This document shows positions 34,402 to 42,353 of a DNA stretch of 50,043 nt, in pieces. The translations under genes and the position numbers were made by a program. Origin of the DNA: Deltaproteobacteria bacterium (GTDB taxonomy: Bacteria; Myxococcota_A; UBA796; SXON01); assembly GCA_947445035.1 (NCBI GenBank), contig CANFCK010000001.1, positions 1 through 50,043 on the forward strand, given 5' to 3'. The notes under the pieces are model-generated. The model did not search any database. It saw only the letters and a program-made list of their open reading frames with translations, and was not told where the DNA came from. Within the stretch, counting starts at the first letter, position 1. Each line of letters opens with the position of its first letter.

Positions 34402-34420
34402 GGCGGCCAAGGCGGCCGCC
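34402..34420. terminator. Hairpin between convergent genes
   Basis: GGCGGCC-aaggc-GGCCGCC (7-bp stem, 5-base loop) starts 6 bases after the etfA stop, in the 122-base gap before the convergent PI-PLC-like gene. No T-run, so only positional support for termination. Confidence 0.4.
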
Positions 34421-34518
34421 CACTGCGGCGCCGCCCCCCACCCGGCCACGACACCAAACTCACCGTGCCGCCAGCGGCGACGCCAGCCCGGGCGCCCCGC
34501 ATTGCCGCTCCGGGCCGC

Positions 34519-35514
34519 TCACTCCCCGAAAAAGGCCGGATCCTCGATTGCCATAGACGTGCACTCTGGCGGGGCGGTGACAGGGTTGCAGCGACTCGGT
34601 GTGCCGTCTGGCATCACGACGACGTACCCGGTGTCGGGGTGCGGCGCGGGAAAGTCGGTGCTGAGGAAATGGGCGCCGGACGCCAAGGCCGCGGTGAGCG
34701 GCCCGGTGTCGTTGGCGCGGGCCTCGTCGCCGTCGCCATCGGTGCGCGTGCGGACCAGGTGACCGACGGCCAGCGCTGCGGCAATCGCCTCGGCGTCGAC
34801 GATCGGATCATTGATCGAAGAAAACGCCCCCACGCTCAACGAAAGGTCGCCGTGCGCGTCGGGGAAAATAGCCTTGCCCGCCGTCGTGGTGTCCTCTTCG
34901 GTGTAGACCTTTCGGAAGTCGTCGCCGGTGTGCAGCACCCACAGGGCCCGCCCACGCAGCTCGCCCAGTGTCGGCCAGCCGGTCACCGCCAACCCCGCTG
35001 AAAGCGAGGCGGCATCCCGTTGAACGTCATCCGGGGAGATTCGCCGCTCGGAGGGCCAGGTGGCATCAATCGTGGCGTCCAGGTCGGCGAGGAGGGTGGG
35101 CGCCTCGTCCGCGTTGAAGTTGTCCTTCAGCTCCAGAAGGGTGGCGATGGGGTGGTGGGCGGGGTTGTCGTCAGACCAGAGGCGCATCGTCGACAGACAG
35201 TCTGAAAGCCAGTCGCAACTGCTATTTTCGTCCATGAGCGCCACATGGAACACCCGAAAGTCGCGCGAGGCCCGGTCCCAGGTGACATCGAGCTCGAACT
35301 GCCGCACGCCCAGCCCCTCAAGCTGCTCGTCAAGCGGGCGATGATCGTAGTCCCACGCCTCGATCTCCACGCCATCGGTGCGCTCGTGGTAGCTGTTGTG
35401 CGTGCCGACGGCCTGCAGGTCACCGAAGCGCAGCACATCGTCCAACGGGTAGGACCACGCATCGGCAGTGTCCTCACCATCCGCACACGCGAGCATCACG
35501 ACGAACGAGATCAT
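34519..35514 (-). CDS. Secreted lipoprotein, Ca2+-dependent phosphoinositide phospholipase C-like
   Basis: 331 residues. Signal MISFVVMLAC with lipobox, then LQAVGTHNSYHERTDGVE (His39) and HRPLDEQLEGLGVRQFELDV (Glu74, Asp76), followed by ATLLELKDN and STMRLW. This is the layout of the TIM-barrel PI-PLC-like phosphodiesterases (Ca2+-dependent PI-PLC1 type), with the first catalytic His and the metal-binding acidic residues visible. It likely acts outside the inner membrane on phosphodiesters; the real substrate is unknown. Convergent with etfA. Confidence 0.82.
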   Translation of the reverse strand: MISFVVMLACADGEDTADAWSYPLDDVLRFGDLQAVGTHNSYHERTDGVEIEAWDYDHRPLDEQLEGLGVRQFELDVTWDRASRDFRVFHVALMDENSSCDWLSDCLSTMRLWSDDNPAHHPIATLLELKDNFNADEAPTLLADLDATIDATWPSERRISPDDVQRDAASLSAGLAVTGWPTLGELRGRALWVLHTGDDFRKVYTEEDTTTAGKAIFPDAHGDLSLSVGAFSSINDPIVDAEAIAAALAVGHLVRTRTDGDGDEARANDTGPLTAALASGAHFLSTDFPAPHPDTGYVVVMPDGTPSRCNPVTAPPECTSMAIEDPAFFGE

Positions 35515-35651
35515 GGCGGGAGTGTAGCGGATCGGTGGCGAACTGGGGGCGACGCCACTCACGCTCCACGGAGACTACGTCAGGCACGTGCCGTTCGGCA
35601 TCGCGGGGCTGTGCCCCTCACCCTCCGACGCCTCGGCGCCGATCTGCAGGC

Positions 35652-36653
35652 ATGGCCCCGATCGCCGCGCTCCTGCTCCTTGCCGCATGCTCGATCGAAT
35701 CGCAGCTCCTCCGGATTGGCCGGACCGACGGCGACACCGCCGCGCCGGCCGCCTGGGACTCGCCGTCCGCCGACGGGAACGACACCGGCGAAGACAACGC
35801 CGGCGGCACCGAGGGCGACACCGCCGCCGTCGAGGTCCCGGAGGAAGAGCCGGAGCCGGAGCCAGACCCCCGCGCCTGCACTTCGTTCGCGCCCGGGGTG
35901 GTGGTTGGTCACCTGCCGCCAGAACTGGAAGAAGTCAGCGGCCTGGTCGCCTCGCGCACCCATCCGGGCGTCCTCTGGGCGCTCGAAGACAGCGGCAACA
36001 AGGCGGAGTTGTACGCGCTGGACATCGACGGGGCGCTGCTCGCGACCATTCGGCTTTCGGTGCCCAACGTCGACTGGGAAGATCTCGCGATTGCGCCCTG
36101 CGGGGAGGCCGACTGCCTCTACGTGGCCGACGTGGGTGACAACAACCTCGTGCGCGACGGCGTCCAACTCTACCGGCTCAACGAACCCCCGATCGCGGAC
36201 GGCACCGCGACCGTCGAGACCATCCACATCCGCTACGCCGGGGGTCCCCAGAACGTGGAGGCGGTGGTGGTTGATGCCAACGGCGCTGCCACCCTGTTCA
36301 GCAAGCGGTCAGATGGCACCAGCGACGTCTTGCGGGAAACCGCGGGATACTTTCATTCTGTCGCGACGCTTTCTGTCGCAGGACGGGGTGAGGCGGAGTG
36401 GTACGGCCGCGTGACCGGGGCGAGCCTCTGGCCCGACCAGAACACGCTGCTCTTGCGCACCTACGGGCACGCATGGCGCTACGAACTCGATGACCACGGC
36501 CTCTCGGGCGTCGCGGCTGCCCAGCGGTCCGAGCTCGATGTCGTGGTTCAGGACCAGGTCGAGGCCGTCGCCTGGGACGCGTCCATCGGTGGCTGGTGGC
36601 AGACCACCGAGGGCGGCGGCGCGGGACTTGTCTTCAGCGCTTGCGACGGGTGA
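35652..36653 (+). CDS. Lipoprotein with acidic linker, propeller-like, unknown function
   Basis: 333 residues. MAPIAALLLLAAC is a clean lipoprotein signal, followed by a long low-complexity linker rich in Asp, Thr, Glu and Pro (residues ~25-75). The rest shows repeated strands (VSGLVASRTHPGVLWALEDS, NVDWEDLAIAPCGE, CLYVADVGDNN, NVEAVVVDANGAATLFSKR), which resembles NHL/SBP-type beta-propellers. No catalytic motif found. Start ATG 35652; the open frame upstream lacks a signal. Divergent from the PI-PLC-like gene with a 137-base gap that should hold both promoters. Confidence 0.75.
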   Translation: MAPIAALLLLAACSIESQLLRIGRTDGDTAAPAAWDSPSADGNDTGEDNAGGTEGDTAAVEVPEEEPEPEPDPRACTSFAPGVVVGHLPPELEEVSGLVASRTHPGVLWALEDSGNKAELYALDIDGALLATIRLSVPNVDWEDLAIAPCGEADCLYVADVGDNNLVRDGVQLYRLNEPPIADGTATVETIHIRYAGGPQNVEAVVVDANGAATLFSKRSDGTSDVLRETAGYFHSVATLSVAGRGEAEWYGRVTGASLWPDQNTLLLRTYGHAWRYELDDHGLSGVAAAQRSELDVVVQDQVEAVAWDASIGGWWQTTEGGGAGLVFSACDG

Positions 36654-36657
36654 CCGA

Positions 36658-36840
36658 TCAGGACGTGCCCGACCCACCCTCACGAGCCCGCTCGATCCTC
36701 CGGACTTCCGCATCCATGACCGCGACGGCCCGATCGCGGAACAGGCGGAAAATAAACGGCACCTCCAACTCCAGCGCGATCGTTTCGGGGCCGACGTTGA
36801 TTTTCCCCTCCAACTGGCGCCCAGCCGCCGTAAATGTCAC
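36658..36840 (-). CDS. Polyhydroxyalkanoate-granule-type protein, apparently 5'-truncated
   Basis: From GTG 36840 the frame gives 60 residues; without a start codon it continues upstream to 36891 as AAFKPEYEWLDEDHAQ. The sequence (EYEWLDEDHAQVTFTAAGRQ, GKINVGPETIALELEVPF, IFRLFRDRAVAVMDAEVRRI) matches the small PHA-system protein family (about 90-100 residues; Y.W.dehA.vtF...G, then leVPflfr.f). The expected N-terminal helix of about 30 residues is absent because the frame closes at a TGA inside the SDR gene just upstream. Either the 5' part was deleted or a short form is translated from GTG. Convergent with the lipoprotein gene, 4 bases apart. Confidence 0.5.
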   Translation of the reverse strand: MTFTAAGRQLEGKINVGPETIALELEVPFIFRLFRDRAVAVMDAEVRRIERAREGGSGTS

Positions 36841-36877
36841 CTGGGCGTGGTCCTCGTCAAGCCACTCATATTCTGGC

Positions 36878-37606
36878 TTAAACGCCGCGAATCAACGGCA
36901 ACATCACCAACTCTGGCACCACGTACCGGTCTGAGGTCAACGCCAACTGAACCACACTCCGCGCCACCTCCTCCGCCTTCATGAAGTCGACGCCGGGGTC
37001 GATGCCCTCGGGGAAGGGGTAAAAGTCCATCGCCCGCCAGAACGGGGTGTCAATGCCGCCGGGGCAAACACAACTCACGCGGATGTTGTGAGGGGCCGCT
37101 TCCAATCGAAGGGTGCCGGTAAAACCATTGACGGCCCACTTCGAGGCGTTGTAGACGGCCTCGTTGGGCAGGTGCATCTTCCCGGCGACGCTGGAGATGT
37201 TGACGATGAGTCCGCCCTGCTGCTCTTTCATGGCGCGGAAGGCGGCCTGGCTGCCGTAAATGACACCCTTGACGTTGGTGTCGATCATCGCATCGACGGC
37301 ATCCGGGGACGCGTTCTCCACGGGTCCGTACACGGCGAGGCCTGCGTTGTTCACCATCACGTCGAGGCGGCCGAACTCCGCCACCGCCGCGTCCACCAGG
37401 CGGTCGCAGTCGCCAGCCACGCGCACATCCGTCTGGACGGCGATCGCGTTGCCCAGCCGCGCCGCGAGATCGTCGATCTCAGCGCTGGTACGCGCCCCGA
37501 GGACCAGCGAGGCACCCTCTGCCGAGAAGCCTTCGGCCAAGGCCCGACCCAGCCCGCGGCCGGCGCCGGTGATGCAGACAACCTTACCCGAGAGCGGCTT
37601 TTTCAT
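36878..37606 (-). CDS. Short-chain dehydrogenase/reductase (classical SDR)
   Basis: 242 residues. Rossmann cofactor motif TGAGRGLG (13-20), NNAG (86-89) and the catalytic tetrad Asn111, Ser139, Tyr152, Lys156 (YNASK) are intact, so it is an active NAD(P)-dependent oxidoreductase. The substrate cannot be told from sequence; the adjacent PHA-granule-type fragment raises the possibility of a 3-oxoacyl or acetoacetyl-CoA reductase role, but that is only positional. Start ATG 37606; the stop overlaps the region where the PHA-type frame opens. Confidence 0.9.
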   Translation of the reverse strand: MKKPLSGKVVCITGAGRGLGRALAEGFSAEGASLVLGARTSAEIDDLAARLGNAIAVQTDVRVAGDCDRLVDAAVAEFGRLDVMVNNAGLAVYGPVENASPDAVDAMIDTNVKGVIYGSQAAFRAMKEQQGGLIVNISSVAGKMHLPNEAVYNASKWAVNGFTGTLRLEAAPHNIRVSCVCPGGIDTPFWRAMDFYPFPEGIDPGVDFMKAEEVARSVVQLALTSDRYVVPELVMLPLIRGV

Positions 37607-37693
37607 GGGCGTTGCAGTAACCCAACCCCGAACCGCGCCCCCCTGGATGCCGAAGCTCGTCGCCCGGCCCGCAGCCCGTAGCCCCGAGCCCGA

Positions 37694-39808
37694 TCACGGA
37701 CAGGCCTCCATCGCCGTGATCCAGGCGTCCACGACGCTGGTGCCGTCAGCATCGACCAGCTCGGTGCCGTACGCCGGCATGCGGTTGGCGTCGGTCGCGT
37801 GCATCCGTAGCGAAAGAATGCTGTTCTCGGGACGTCCTGGGTCGACGAGCAGGGGCGCGTCCAGACCCAAGAGGCCATGCTCGGGCACCGCCGCGCACAG
37901 GCGGGTGTCCGCCATCGCAACGGAATAGCGGAGGTCCATCGCCCCCAGCCCCGTGCCGCCCGGTTGATGACAGTGGGCGCAGTTCACCGCGAGGTAGGCC
38001 CGCGCTCGCGCCTCCACCGGATTCCCGCCATCGAGCGTCGGCAGCGGCTCGACCGCTCCCGCACCTCCCTCCAGGACGTCGATACGAGCAAGGCGATCGA
38101 GCTGGTTCAGGGTTTCACCCCAAGGGTAGGTCGCCTCACGATCGAGCTGGGCGAGCGTGAGCCCGAGCAGGCGGTCCGAGGCGCTGGTGTGGCAACCGAG
38201 GCACTGGCTGCGACTCGGGTATTGCCAGTCCTGCCCGGCCCACACGCGACTGGCGCCCGCGGGAAGCAGCTCGGCGTCGGTCTGCGCGTCATTCCAGGCG
38301 TAGCTGTACCCCGCCCACTCCCCATCGGCGTGTCGGACCAGGAGCCGCGTCTCGACACGTTGGTCCCCGAGGCGGAACTCCTTGACCACCACTGAGCCGA
38401 TCGGGAGCACCAGGGTGCCGTTTTCCCCAACCTCGGCGGTCGTCCCATCGGGAATCGCGAACCACCGTCCCTTCTCGGCGTCGTCGGACCACAGCGCCAT
38501 GTTTACGTCGTAAGGCAACATCGCGTCGACCATCGCCGTCGCATCGTCGGGATCGACACACCCGGTCTCGCTCAACCGTGCGGGAAAGGCATCCGTGGCC
38601 ACCTCGCCGGCCGGCGCCAGCGCGTAGATCTCGCCGCTGTAGGCGACCGCGTAGACCTCCCCATCGGGCGCCTGTCCGAACGACACGAACGGCACGCCGG
38701 ACTCGGGCAACAGCGCCTGTATGACGCGCTCCCCGGTCTTGACGTCGGGCACGAGCCCGTAGAGGGTGCCGCTGTAGATATCGGCAAAAAGCGGCACGCC
38801 GACGAGGCCGGGGATGCGGGTGCCCCGATAGACCGGCCCCCCGGTGATCGAGGCTTTCTCGCCCGCCTCCCGACCATATTGCGCCAAGGGCAGGATCAGC
38901 CCGGCGGGATCGCAGTCGGCCGACAGCGGATAGCAGTCCAACCCCTCCATGACGTCCCAGCCATAGTTCCCCCCACGTTCGATGAGGTCGAACTCTTCCC
39001 AGACGTTCTGCCCTACGTCTCCCGCCCAGAGCTCCCCGTTGGCGGGATCGAAGAACCAACGCCACGGATTCCGCAAGCCCCACGCGTAGACCTCCGGCGC
39101 GCCGCCCCCGTCGGCAAACGGATTGTCAGCGGGGATGTCGTAGGGCAGGCCTCCGTCGATGTCGATGCGCAGCATCTTCCCGAGCAGGACGTCGCGATTC
39201 TGGCCGTTGCCTGCGGGGTCCCCACCGGAACCGCCATCGCCGTAGCCCGCATAGAGGAAGCCGTCGGGACCGAAGGCAATGTTGCCGCCGTTGTGGTTGC
39301 TGTAGGGCTGATCGATCTGCACGATCAGCTCGACGCTGTCGGTGTCGAAGCTGGCTCCGCCATCGCCACTGACCACCCGTACGATGCGGCTGACGAGCTG
39401 GGAACCGTCCATTGCCGTGTAGCTGGCGAAGGCGACGCCGTTGTCCACGAACTGCGGGTGGAAGGCGAGTCCGAGCAGCCCCTGTTCCGAGGAGCCATGG
39501 TAGGAGTCGGGAAAGTCGGCGACCAGCTCGGCCGCGGCTGCATCGCCCTCCACGAACCGGTAGAGCTCGCCGGACTGTTGGATGACGTACCAGCGGTCGT
39601 CGCCGGCCAGTGACGGATAGAGGCCGACCGGGCGCGAAAACTCTCGATCGTCGAAGGCCCGCTCCAAGACCACGCTGGCATCGGTCAGCAGGCGATCGGG
39701 CGCGAGGCAGGTGGGGTTGGGGGCCCGGTGGTCGACGTAGGGGCCGTCACCCGTCTCGATGGGGTGCCCGCACCCGACGAGGGCGAGGAGCGACAGCGCG
39801 ATTCGCAT
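37694..39808 (-). CDS. Lipoprotein: PQQ-type sugar dehydrogenase propeller fused to dihaem C-terminal domain
   Basis: 704 residues. Lipobox signal MRIALSLLALVGC. Residues ~45-410 are a soluble aldose (glucose/sorbosone) dehydrogenase-like propeller (QGLLGLAFHPQF, NHNGGNIAFGPDGFLYAGYG, YAWGLRNPWRW, GDVGQNVWEEFD, GGPVYRG). The C-terminal part (PYDVNMALWSDDAEKGRW, VETRLLVRHADGEWAGYSY, YPSRSQCLGCHT, LAVNCAHCHQPGG, ENSILSLRM) follows the HNE_0200-type conserved domain and has two haem c sites, Cys536-Cys539-His540 and Cys610-Cys613-His614. It fits a periplasmic dehydrogenase that passes electrons to its own haems; the sugar is unknown. Confidence 0.87.
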   Translation of the reverse strand: MRIALSLLALVGCGHPIETGDGPYVDHRAPNPTCLAPDRLLTDASVVLERAFDDREFSRPVGLYPSLAGDDRWYVIQQSGELYRFVEGDAAAAELVADFPDSYHGSSEQGLLGLAFHPQFVDNGVAFASYTAMDGSQLVSRIVRVVSGDGGASFDTDSVELIVQIDQPYSNHNGGNIAFGPDGFLYAGYGDGGSGGDPAGNGQNRDVLLGKMLRIDIDGGLPYDIPADNPFADGGGAPEVYAWGLRNPWRWFFDPANGELWAGDVGQNVWEEFDLIERGGNYGWDVMEGLDCYPLSADCDPAGLILPLAQYGREAGEKASITGGPVYRGTRIPGLVGVPLFADIYSGTLYGLVPDVKTGERVIQALLPESGVPFVSFGQAPDGEVYAVAYSGEIYALAPAGEVATDAFPARLSETGCVDPDDATAMVDAMLPYDVNMALWSDDAEKGRWFAIPDGTTAEVGENGTLVLPIGSVVVKEFRLGDQRVETRLLVRHADGEWAGYSYAWNDAQTDAELLPAGASRVWAGQDWQYPSRSQCLGCHTSASDRLLGLTLAQLDREATYPWGETLNQLDRLARIDVLEGGAGAVEPLPTLDGGNPVEARARAYLAVNCAHCHQPGGTGLGAMDLRYSVAMADTRLCAAVPEHGLLGLDAPLLVDPGRPENSILSLRMHATDANRMPAYGTELVDADGTSVVDAWITAMEACP

Positions 39809-39879
39809 CGCTGTCGTGTAGCTTGTCGCTGCCCCTACGGCCCTTTCCGGGTTGCGCGCCACGGTCGCCACCGGCTACA

Positions 39880-39897
39880 TGAATGAGTATTCATTCA
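39880..39897 (+). promoter_or_regulatory. FadR operator (exact consensus match)
   Basis: TGAATGAGTATTCATTCA matches the Bacillus subtilis FadR box consensus TGAATGANTANTCATTCA at every defined position. It ends 14 bases before the GTG start of the acyl-CoA dehydrogenase, where a bound repressor would block transcription or initiation. The window encodes a close FadR homologue at 32022. I see no convincing -35/-10 around it. In this GC-rich DNA a 16-base AT-leaning palindrome is very unlikely by chance. Confidence 0.85.
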
Positions 39898-39911
39898 CCG
39901 CCGGAGCCTAC

Positions 39912-41732
39912 GTGAGCGCCACTGACTACACCGTTGACCTTCGCGACATCAAGTTCGTCCTGTTCGAACAGCTCCGGGCGCACGAACAGCTCCCGCTGAT
40001 TCCGCGATACAAAGACTTCGATCGGGACATGTACGAGGCGGTGCTCGACATGGCGGCCGATCTCGCCGTCAATACCGTCTCCCCCATCAACAAAGTCGGG
40101 GACCGGGAGGGCTGTACGTTCGACGGGCAGGGAAACGTCACCACCCCGGCCTGCTTCAAGCCGGCGTTCAAGGCCATCGCGGAGTCGGGGCTCGTCGCCG
40201 CTTCGATGGACATCGAGCACGGTGGCCAGGGGCTCCCCCACGTCATTGACATCGCGACGCACGAAATGCTTTCCGGTGCGGCTACCGCGTTCAACATGTA
40301 CCCTGGTCTCACCCGGGCCGCGGCCAACCTGCTCACCTGGGAAGGGACGCCCGCCTGGATCACCACCACCGCGGTGCACCGGATGCTCGGCGGGGAATGG
40401 TCGGGAACGATGTGCCTTACCGAAGCGGGCGCCGGCACCGCCGTCGGCGACAACCGCGCCCGCGCCACGCCCACCGCCGACGCCAACATCTTCCACCTCT
40501 CCGGCGAAAAGATGTTCATCTCGGGCGGGGACAACGACCTGACCACGAACATCCTGCACCTGGTACTTGCGCGGCTTCCCGACGCCCCCCCCGGTACCAA
40601 GGGCCTGTCCATCTTCGTCGTGCCCAAGTTCATGTTCGCCGCTGACGGAACACTTGGCGCGCGCAACGACGTCAAGGTCGTGGGCATCGAGCACAAGATG
40701 GGCATCAACGGCAGCGCCACCTGCACCATCGCGCTGGGCGCGACCGGCACGTGTGTCGGCTACCTGCTCGGGGTGCCGGGCCAGGGCATGGAAATCATGT
40801 TCCGGATGATGAACGAAGCCCGGATCGGGGTTGGGATCCAGAGCCTGGGCCTGGCCAGCGCCGCCTACCAGAACGCGCTCGCCTACGCCAAAGACCGCGT
40901 GCAGGGCTCAGCGGTCGAGAACTTCCGCGACGCCGACCCACCCCGGATCACCATCAACCAGCATCCCGACGTTCGGCGCATGCTCGCGACGATGAAGTGC
41001 ACGGTGGAGGCGATGCGTTCGCTCATCTACAGCGTGGCCAATCGTTTCGACAAAACCCATCACGGTGAAGACGCTGAGAAGGAGTACCTCCTCGGCCTCG
41101 TCGAGTTGATGACACCCATCATCAAGGCCCACTGTTCCGACAAGGCCTTCGATGTTTGCGTTACTGCGCTGCAGGTTTTCGGCGGGTACGGGTACATCGG
41201 CGAGTACCCGGTCGAGCAGCACGTGCGCGACGCGAAGATCGCGTCCATCTACGAAGGTACCAACGGCATCCAAGCCATGGACATGCTCGGGCGCAAGATG
41301 CGTAAGGGCCAGGGAATGTTGTTCATGAGTTGGCTCAACGAAGCCAACGAAGAGTTGGACCGCTGCCGCGCCATCGCCGGCTTGGCCGATGAAGTGGCCG
41401 GACTCGAACGGGCCCGCGACCAGCTCGGTCAGACCGCGATGCATCTGGGCATGGTGGGCGGCCAGGGCAACCTCCGCGGCGCGATGCTGCAAGCCACCCC
41501 CTTCCTGGAGCTGTTCGGACTGGTGGTGCTCGGCCTCCATGGCCTGTGGCAGGCGCGCATCGCGCACATCGCAATCCAAGAGGGCGCGCGCCCCGAGGAC
41601 CTGAAGTTCTACCGTGGAAAGCTGATGAATGCGCGCTTCTACATCAAGAACGTCCTGCCCAAGGCCACCGCGCTGGCCAAGGCCATCCAGGCCGGAGACG
41701 AAAGCTGCCTGGACGAGGGGCTCTTCGAGTAG
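39912..41732 (+). CDS. Acyl-CoA dehydrogenase, long (about 600-residue) type
   Basis: 606 residues. FAD enzyme that makes trans-2-enoyl-CoA in beta-oxidation and passes electrons to ETF. It shows MCLTEAGAGTAVGDN, FHLSGEKMFISGGDND, MGINGSATCTI, NEARIGVGIQSLGLASAAYQ, QVFGGYGYIGEYPVEQ and IASIYEGTNGIQAMD with catalytic Glu448, plus the extra C-terminal helical domain of the long family. GTG 39912 gives SATDYTVDLRDIKFVLFEQL, the usual start of the family, with GGAG at 39903-39906. The upstream in-frame ATG 39879 would put the FadR operator inside the coding region, so I reject it. Expected to be repressed by FadR and derepressed by acyl-CoA. Confidence 0.94.
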   Translation: MSATDYTVDLRDIKFVLFEQLRAHEQLPLIPRYKDFDRDMYEAVLDMAADLAVNTVSPINKVGDREGCTFDGQGNVTTPACFKPAFKAIAESGLVAASMDIEHGGQGLPHVIDIATHEMLSGAATAFNMYPGLTRAAANLLTWEGTPAWITTTAVHRMLGGEWSGTMCLTEAGAGTAVGDNRARATPTADANIFHLSGEKMFISGGDNDLTTNILHLVLARLPDAPPGTKGLSIFVVPKFMFAADGTLGARNDVKVVGIEHKMGINGSATCTIALGATGTCVGYLLGVPGQGMEIMFRMMNEARIGVGIQSLGLASAAYQNALAYAKDRVQGSAVENFRDADPPRITINQHPDVRRMLATMKCTVEAMRSLIYSVANRFDKTHHGEDAEKEYLLGLVELMTPIIKAHCSDKAFDVCVTALQVFGGYGYIGEYPVEQHVRDAKIASIYEGTNGIQAMDMLGRKMRKGQGMLFMSWLNEANEELDRCRAIAGLADEVAGLERARDQLGQTAMHLGMVGGQGNLRGAMLQATPFLELFGLVVLGLHGLWQARIAHIAIQEGARPEDLKFYRGKLMNARFYIKNVLPKATALAKAIQAGDESCLDEGLFE

Positions 41733-41756
41733 TCACGCGGCGGATAGGCTCTGGAC

Positions 41757-42353
41757 ATGGTCAGCGTTGGCGCGTCCGTTCCAGACGTCTTGCTCGTCGA
41801 CGAGGTCGGTCGGGAGGCACCGCTCCCCTCCGACGTCACCTTGCTTTTCGTCTCTGGGGCGTTCCGACCTGGCGTGGCGGCCGTGTGCGCTCACCTCCGC
41901 GGAAAGGCCGACGTCGTCGTGATCTTGCCCGATGCGCCTCCGATCGTCAGGGCCTGGAGTCTGCGCGTGGCGCCAGGCCTGCGGGTCTTGTGCGACCACC
42001 GCCCTCGGGGCGCGGTGGCCGGCCAGTTCGGGTTCCCCTCTGACGGCGACGCGCTCGGACTCAGCGTGGTGGTCGCCGAAGGGCGCGTCGTCGCGCGGAC
42101 CCTGCTGGCTGCAACCATGGCGGCGCCCACGGAGGCGGCGCCCGCGGAGGCTCCGGCGTCCCTCCAACCGGCTGGCGCCGTCGAGTCGCCCGTACGAGCC
42201 GCGCCTCCGGCGCCGACGCTCGCCGACGCTCCCGCCGCGGCCCCTGCGCCAATCGCCGCAGCGTCCTGGTGGCCAGGCCTCCTCGCCACCGCCGCCTGGG
42301 TCCTCGTCGCCTTTGCCCTCGCTCAGACCGCCGCACCTGGGACCGCGCCATGA
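41757..42353 (+). CDS. Redoxin-like protein without peroxidatic cysteine, C-terminal membrane anchor
   Basis: 198 residues. The first ~125 (VGASVPDVLLVDEVGREAPL, DVTLLFVSGAFRPG, ADVVVILPDAP, GAVAGQFGF, LGLSVVVAEGRVVAR) follow the beta-alpha plan of AhpC/TSA-type thioredoxin folds. The position where the peroxidatic Cys should be (after LLFVSGAFRPG) has none. An Ala/Pro-rich linker (~125-170) leads to one hydrophobic helix (WWPGLLATAAWVLVAFALA) at the C-terminus. Probably membrane-tethered and non-redox. It follows the dehydrogenase by 24 bases and overlaps the next gene (ATGA), which has a related plan. Confidence 0.7.
   Translation: MVSVGASVPDVLLVDEVGREAPLPSDVTLLFVSGAFRPGVAAVCAHLRGKADVVVILPDAPPIVRAWSLRVAPGLRVLCDHRPRGAVAGQFGFPSDGDALGLSVVVAEGRVVARTLLAATMAAPTEAAPAEAPASLQPAGAVESPVRAAPPAPTLADAPAAAPAPIAAASWWPGLLATAAWVLVAFALAQTAAPGTAP

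Noticed and set aside
39879..39911. ATG 39879 as start of the acyl-CoA dehydrogenase
   Set aside because: It would place the FadR operator in the coding region and add residues not found in the family; GTG 39912 has a Shine-Dalgarno and the conserved N-terminus.
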